Below, in pieces: positions 6,769 through 8,749 of a DNA stretch of 8,749 nucleotides. The notes under the pieces were generated by a model. That model searched no databases and was not told the DNA's origin. It saw only the letters and a list, made by a program, of their open reading frames with translations. Positions within the stretch are counted from its first letter, which is position 1, and each line of letters starts with the position of its first letter. A program made the translations under genes and the position numbers. Source of the stretch: Proteobacteria bacterium UBA1847 (GTDB taxonomy: Bacteria > Pseudomonadota > Gammaproteobacteria > Steroidobacterales > Woeseiaceae); assembly GCA_002338605.1 (NCBI GenBank), contig DDIP01000388.1, forward strand, positions 1-8,749. The letters run 5' to 3'.

Positions 6769-7779
6769 TCAGGGCTTGCTCTGAATATTGAATTTTCGAA
6801 GCTTACCCCGAAACTGGTGGTAGCTAAGCCCGAGCAGATCCGCCGCGAGGCGCTGGTTGAAGCGCGCCTTGTCGAGCGCGGCGGTCAGCAGATCGACTTC
6901 GGTATCCAGCAAGCGTTGCTTGAGATCAGTCGGCAATAAAGGGGGGCGTCGCGCTTTTACGGCGGGCGAAACGGGTTTTTCCGGCTCTTCAAGCGTAAAC
7001 GGTGTATCGAAAGGATCCAGGGCGAGTGTCGTGATCGGCTTTTCCGGATCCATTGATCGATAGACGGACCGTTCGACAGTATTCTTGAGTTCGCGAACAT
7101 TTCCGGGCCACTTGTTGCGAATCAGAGCGGATGACGCACGCGGACTGAAACCCGGGAAGTAGCTCCACTTCAACTCACTCGCCATGTTGATCGCGAACGC
7201 GTGCGCCAGCGGCATGACATCCTCGACGCGCTCGCGCAATGGCGGGACTGTGATTACGTCGAACGCCAGTCGATCCAGCAGGTCTTCACGGAACTTGCCG
7301 TCGGCCGCCAGCCGCCGCAGATCCGCGTTTGTCGATCCCACGATACGAACGTCGACACGCAAAGTCTCACTTCCGCCAACGCGCTGCACCTCGCCGTACT
7401 CGATTGTGCGTAAGATCTTTTCCTGCATGCGCAGGGAGATCGTTGCAAGCTCGTCGAGAATCAACGTGCCGCCATCGGCACGCTCGAAATGCCCGATATG
7501 GGTTTTCGCGGCACCGGTAAAGGCACCAGCCTCATGACCAAATAATTCGGACTCCAGGATCGATTCGGTCAGCGCCGCACAGTTCACCTTCACGACGTTT
7601 TGTTCCCAGCGCTCTGACAGGAAGTGCAGTCGGGAAGCGATCAGTTCCTTGCCCGTGCCGCGCTCTCCAACAACCAGCACCGGCTTCGATAGCGGCGCTG
7701 CACGGGATACATGTTCCAGCATTTCGAGGAATGCCGGGGCTTCTCCGATAATTTGCTGGGACTGGGGGATGGCAGGCAT
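6769..7779 (-). CDS. pspF: PspF, sigma-54 enhancer-binding activator of the psp operon
   Basis: A 336-residue AAA+ activator that hydrolyses ATP to open sigma-54 promoters. Like E. coli PspF it has no N-terminal receiver domain: the AAA+ core starts within about 12 residues. Motifs are Walker A GERGTGKE (38-45), the sigma-54-contacting GAFTGA loop (85-90), Walker B GGTLILDE (103-110), then FREDLLDRLAFD and WPGNVRELKN. A Pro/Lys-rich linker leads to a C-terminal Fis-type helix-turn-helix (FNQRLAADLLGLSYHQFRG). In known systems PspA binds the AAA+ core and inhibits it until membrane stress. ATG at 7779 gives the E. coli-like N-terminus but has no clear Shine-Dalgarno. A TTG at 7815 in the same frame would run into the repeat pair at 7800-7834 and is unlikely. 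It is divergent from pspA, the classic arrangement. Confidence 0.96.
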   Translation of the reverse strand: MPAIPQSQQIIGEAPAFLEMLEHVSRAAPLSKPVLVVGERGTGKELIASRLHFLSERWEQNVVKVNCAALTESILESELFGHEAGAFTGAAKTHIGHFERADGGTLILDELATISLRMQEKILRTIEYGEVQRVGGSETLRVDVRIVGSTNADLRRLAADGKFREDLLDRLAFDVITVPPLRERVEDVMPLAHAFAINMASELKWSYFPGFSPRASSALIRNKWPGNVRELKNTVERSVYRSMDPEKPITTLALDPFDTPFTLEEPEKPVSPAVKARRPPLLPTDLKQRLLDTEVDLLTAALDKARFNQRLAADLLGLSYHQFRGKLRKFNIQSKP

Positions 7780-7799
7780 TGGCGTATTAAGCCAAAAGT

Positions 7800-7834
7800 T
7801 AGCGAAAAAGACCAATAAATAGCGAAAAATACCA
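7800..7834. repeat. Tandem 15-bp repeats, candidate PspF upstream activating sites
   Basis: TAGCGAAAAAGACCA (7800-7814) and TAGCGAAAAATACCA (7820-7834) match at 14 of 15 bases and start exactly 20 bp apart, about two helical turns. On the minus strand both contain TTTTTCGCTA, and the first continues into ACTTTT. As I remember the published E. coli PspF site, its right half reads like TTCGCTAACT, so the fit is good. They sit about 105-140 bp upstream of the predicted pspA start and 21 bp before the pspF ATG. They could serve both activation of pspA and autorepression of pspF, as in E. coli. Confidence 0.7.
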
Positions 7835-7882
7835 TAGCCAGTATTGTCCGCCTGTATTCTCTGAACCGGCTAACCACTGATG

Positions 7883-7895
7883 AAACAACAAGTTA
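7883..7895 (+). promoter_or_regulatory. Candidate IHF-binding site between enhancer and pspA promoter
   Basis: AAACAACAAGTTA matches the IHF core WATCAANNNNTTR at all but one defined position. It lies between the putative activating sites and the -24/-12 promoter, where IHF bends DNA in the E. coli psp system. The motif is short and degenerate, so placement is the main support. Confidence 0.4.
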
Positions 7896-7911
7896 CAGAG
7901 TTTTCCAGAAC

Positions 7912-7928
7912 TTGGCACGGATGCTGCA
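7912..7928 (+). promoter_or_regulatory. Sigma-54 (-24/-12) promoter of pspA
   Basis: TTGGCACGGATGCTGCA fits the sigma-54 consensus TGGCACG-N4-TTGC: the -24 element TGGCACG (7913-7919) is perfect, GC of the -12 element is at 7926-7927, and spacing is exact. Only the first T of TTGC is replaced by C. Transcription should start near 7939, about 29 nt before the pspA ATG. Its place upstream of pspA and opposite pspF makes it a near-certain PspF target. Confidence 0.9.
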
Positions 7929-7967
7929 ACAGTACAGACAGGATTCATCAAACCAAGAGGAAAAACC

Positions 7968-8654
7968 ATGGGCATATTCACGAGATTCAGCGACATCGTG
8001 AACTCCAATATCAATGCGATCCTGGACAAGGCGGAGGACCCCGAAAAGATCGTTCGACTGATGATTCAGGAAATGGAGGACACACTGGTCGAGGTGCGGT
8101 CAGCCGCTGCCCGGTCGATTGCGGACAAGAAAGACCTGAACCGGAAAATTGAAGGCCTTGAGCGCGACCTGAATGACTGGGATCAAAAAGCCGAGCTTGC
8201 ACTGCGCAAGGGCCGTGAGGATCTGGCTAAAGCGGCGTTAGTGGAAAAGTCCCGGGTGGCAGCTGGCGTTGATGTCCTTAAGCAAGACTACCTGGCCGTT
8301 GATGAGGGCCTCGCGAAGTTGAATGAGGATATCTCCCGCCTTGAGGCCAAGCTTGGCGATGCGAAGACACGACAAAAGGCGCTTCTGGCTCGACACAAGA
8401 CAGCAAGCAGTCGATTGGCGGTTCGCAAGAAAATCCACGACTACAAGATTGAAGACGCCATGGTTCGGTTCGAGCAATACACCCGGCGAATCGACGATGT
8501 TGAGGGTCGTGTAGAGGCCTATGATATGGGCCTGCCAAAAGACCTGAACCATGAGTTCGCCAGCCTCGAGGCCGAAGAGTCGGTCAAAGAGGAGCTTGCA
8601 GCGCTCAAACGTCGAGTTGCGGCGGCCAAGGCTGCTCAGGCAGAAACCGAATAA
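7968..8654 (+). CDS. pspA: Phage-shock protein A (PspA/IM30 family)
   Basis: A 228-residue peripheral membrane protein, close to the 222 residues of E. coli PspA. It opens with the amphipathic helix region GIFTRFSDIVNSNINAIL that inserts into stressed membranes. Next comes the family-typical AEDPEKIVRLMIQEMEDTL (about 22-40). Almost all the rest is heptad-like coiled coil rich in Lys, Glu, Ala and Leu, ending in an Ala-rich tail (about 205-228). PspA oligomers stabilise the inner membrane and, when unbound to membrane, inhibit PspF. AGAGGA lies 9 nt before the ATG. Expression is predicted from the sigma-54 promoter at 7912-7928, and the next gene follows after 23 bp in the same operon. Confidence 0.97.
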   Translation: MGIFTRFSDIVNSNINAILDKAEDPEKIVRLMIQEMEDTLVEVRSAAARSIADKKDLNRKIEGLERDLNDWDQKAELALRKGREDLAKAALVEKSRVAAGVDVLKQDYLAVDEGLAKLNEDISRLEAKLGDAKTRQKALLARHKTASSRLAVRKKIHDYKIEDAMVRFEQYTRRIDDVEGRVEAYDMGLPKDLNHEFASLEAEESVKEELAALKRRVAAAKAAQAETE

Positions 8655-8677
8655 AGACAGGCCAAGGAGAAAATCTA

Positions 8678-8749
8678 ATGAGTCGAGATACCTGGAATTC
8701 AGATTACGGACCCTTACGCGGATTTTATCGCGACCGTGAGAATGGCTGG
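8678..8749 (+). CDS. Start of a probable PspC-type protein (cut by window end)
   Basis: Twenty-four codons open at the right edge, with AAGGAGA 7 nt before the ATG and 23 bp after the pspA stop. The visible protein begins MSRDTWNSDYG and continues PLRGFYRDRENGW. PspC-domain proteins start their domain with a short L-x-R-x6-8 stretch leading into a GVCGGLA-type helix, and this segment fits the residues just before that motif. Position directly after pspA supports pspC. The segment has none of the hydrophobic character of the start of PspB. The assignment is tentative because the diagnostic helix lies outside the window. Confidence 0.6.
   Translation, partial: MSRDTWNSDYGPLRGFYRDRENGW

Overview
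The window looks like chromosome of a gammaproteobacterium with moderately high GC. The gene types point that way: a long membrane-anchored FadE-type acyl-CoA dehydrogenase, a cytosolic-type malate dehydrogenase, and a PspF/PspA phage-shock module with a sigma-54 promoter. I cannot place it to genus. No rRNA, tRNA, CRISPR array, insertion sequence or phage gene is visible, and coding density is high.

Layout. Positions 1-2509 (minus strand) hold central metabolism: the N-terminal ~490 codons of fadE, which runs off the left edge, preceded by mdh. Positions 2661-3982 (minus) hold an ECF sigma factor overlapping a one-TM protein that is probably its anti-sigma factor. Divergent from these, 4147-6738 (plus) carries a short membrane protein, an intrinsic terminator, a YtrA-type GntR regulator, an ABC ATPase and its six-TM permease. 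The last three genes overlap one another. Positions 6769-7779 (minus) hold pspF. Positions 7968-8749 (plus) hold pspA and the first 24 codons of a probable pspC.

How the genes work together. From the ECF sigma gene onward, the window reads as a cell-envelope stress and surveillance cluster made of three independently controlled modules. The GntR module has a near-consensus sigma-70 promoter whose -10 lies inside a perfect 10+10 bp palindrome, which suggests autorepression. The Psp module shows a full enhancer-type layout between pspF and pspA: two 15-bp direct repeats 20 bp apart that resemble PspF upstream activating sites, then an IHF-like site, then a -24/-12 promoter.

Novelty. Most genes fall in known families and I see no wholly new system. 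The least explained parts are the 88-residue membrane protein leading the GntR-ABC operon, the strong terminator between it and its regulator, and the non-zinc, two-cysteine probable anti-sigma factor. At least two genes (fadE and the small membrane protein) appear to start at TTG with good Shine-Dalgarno sequences.
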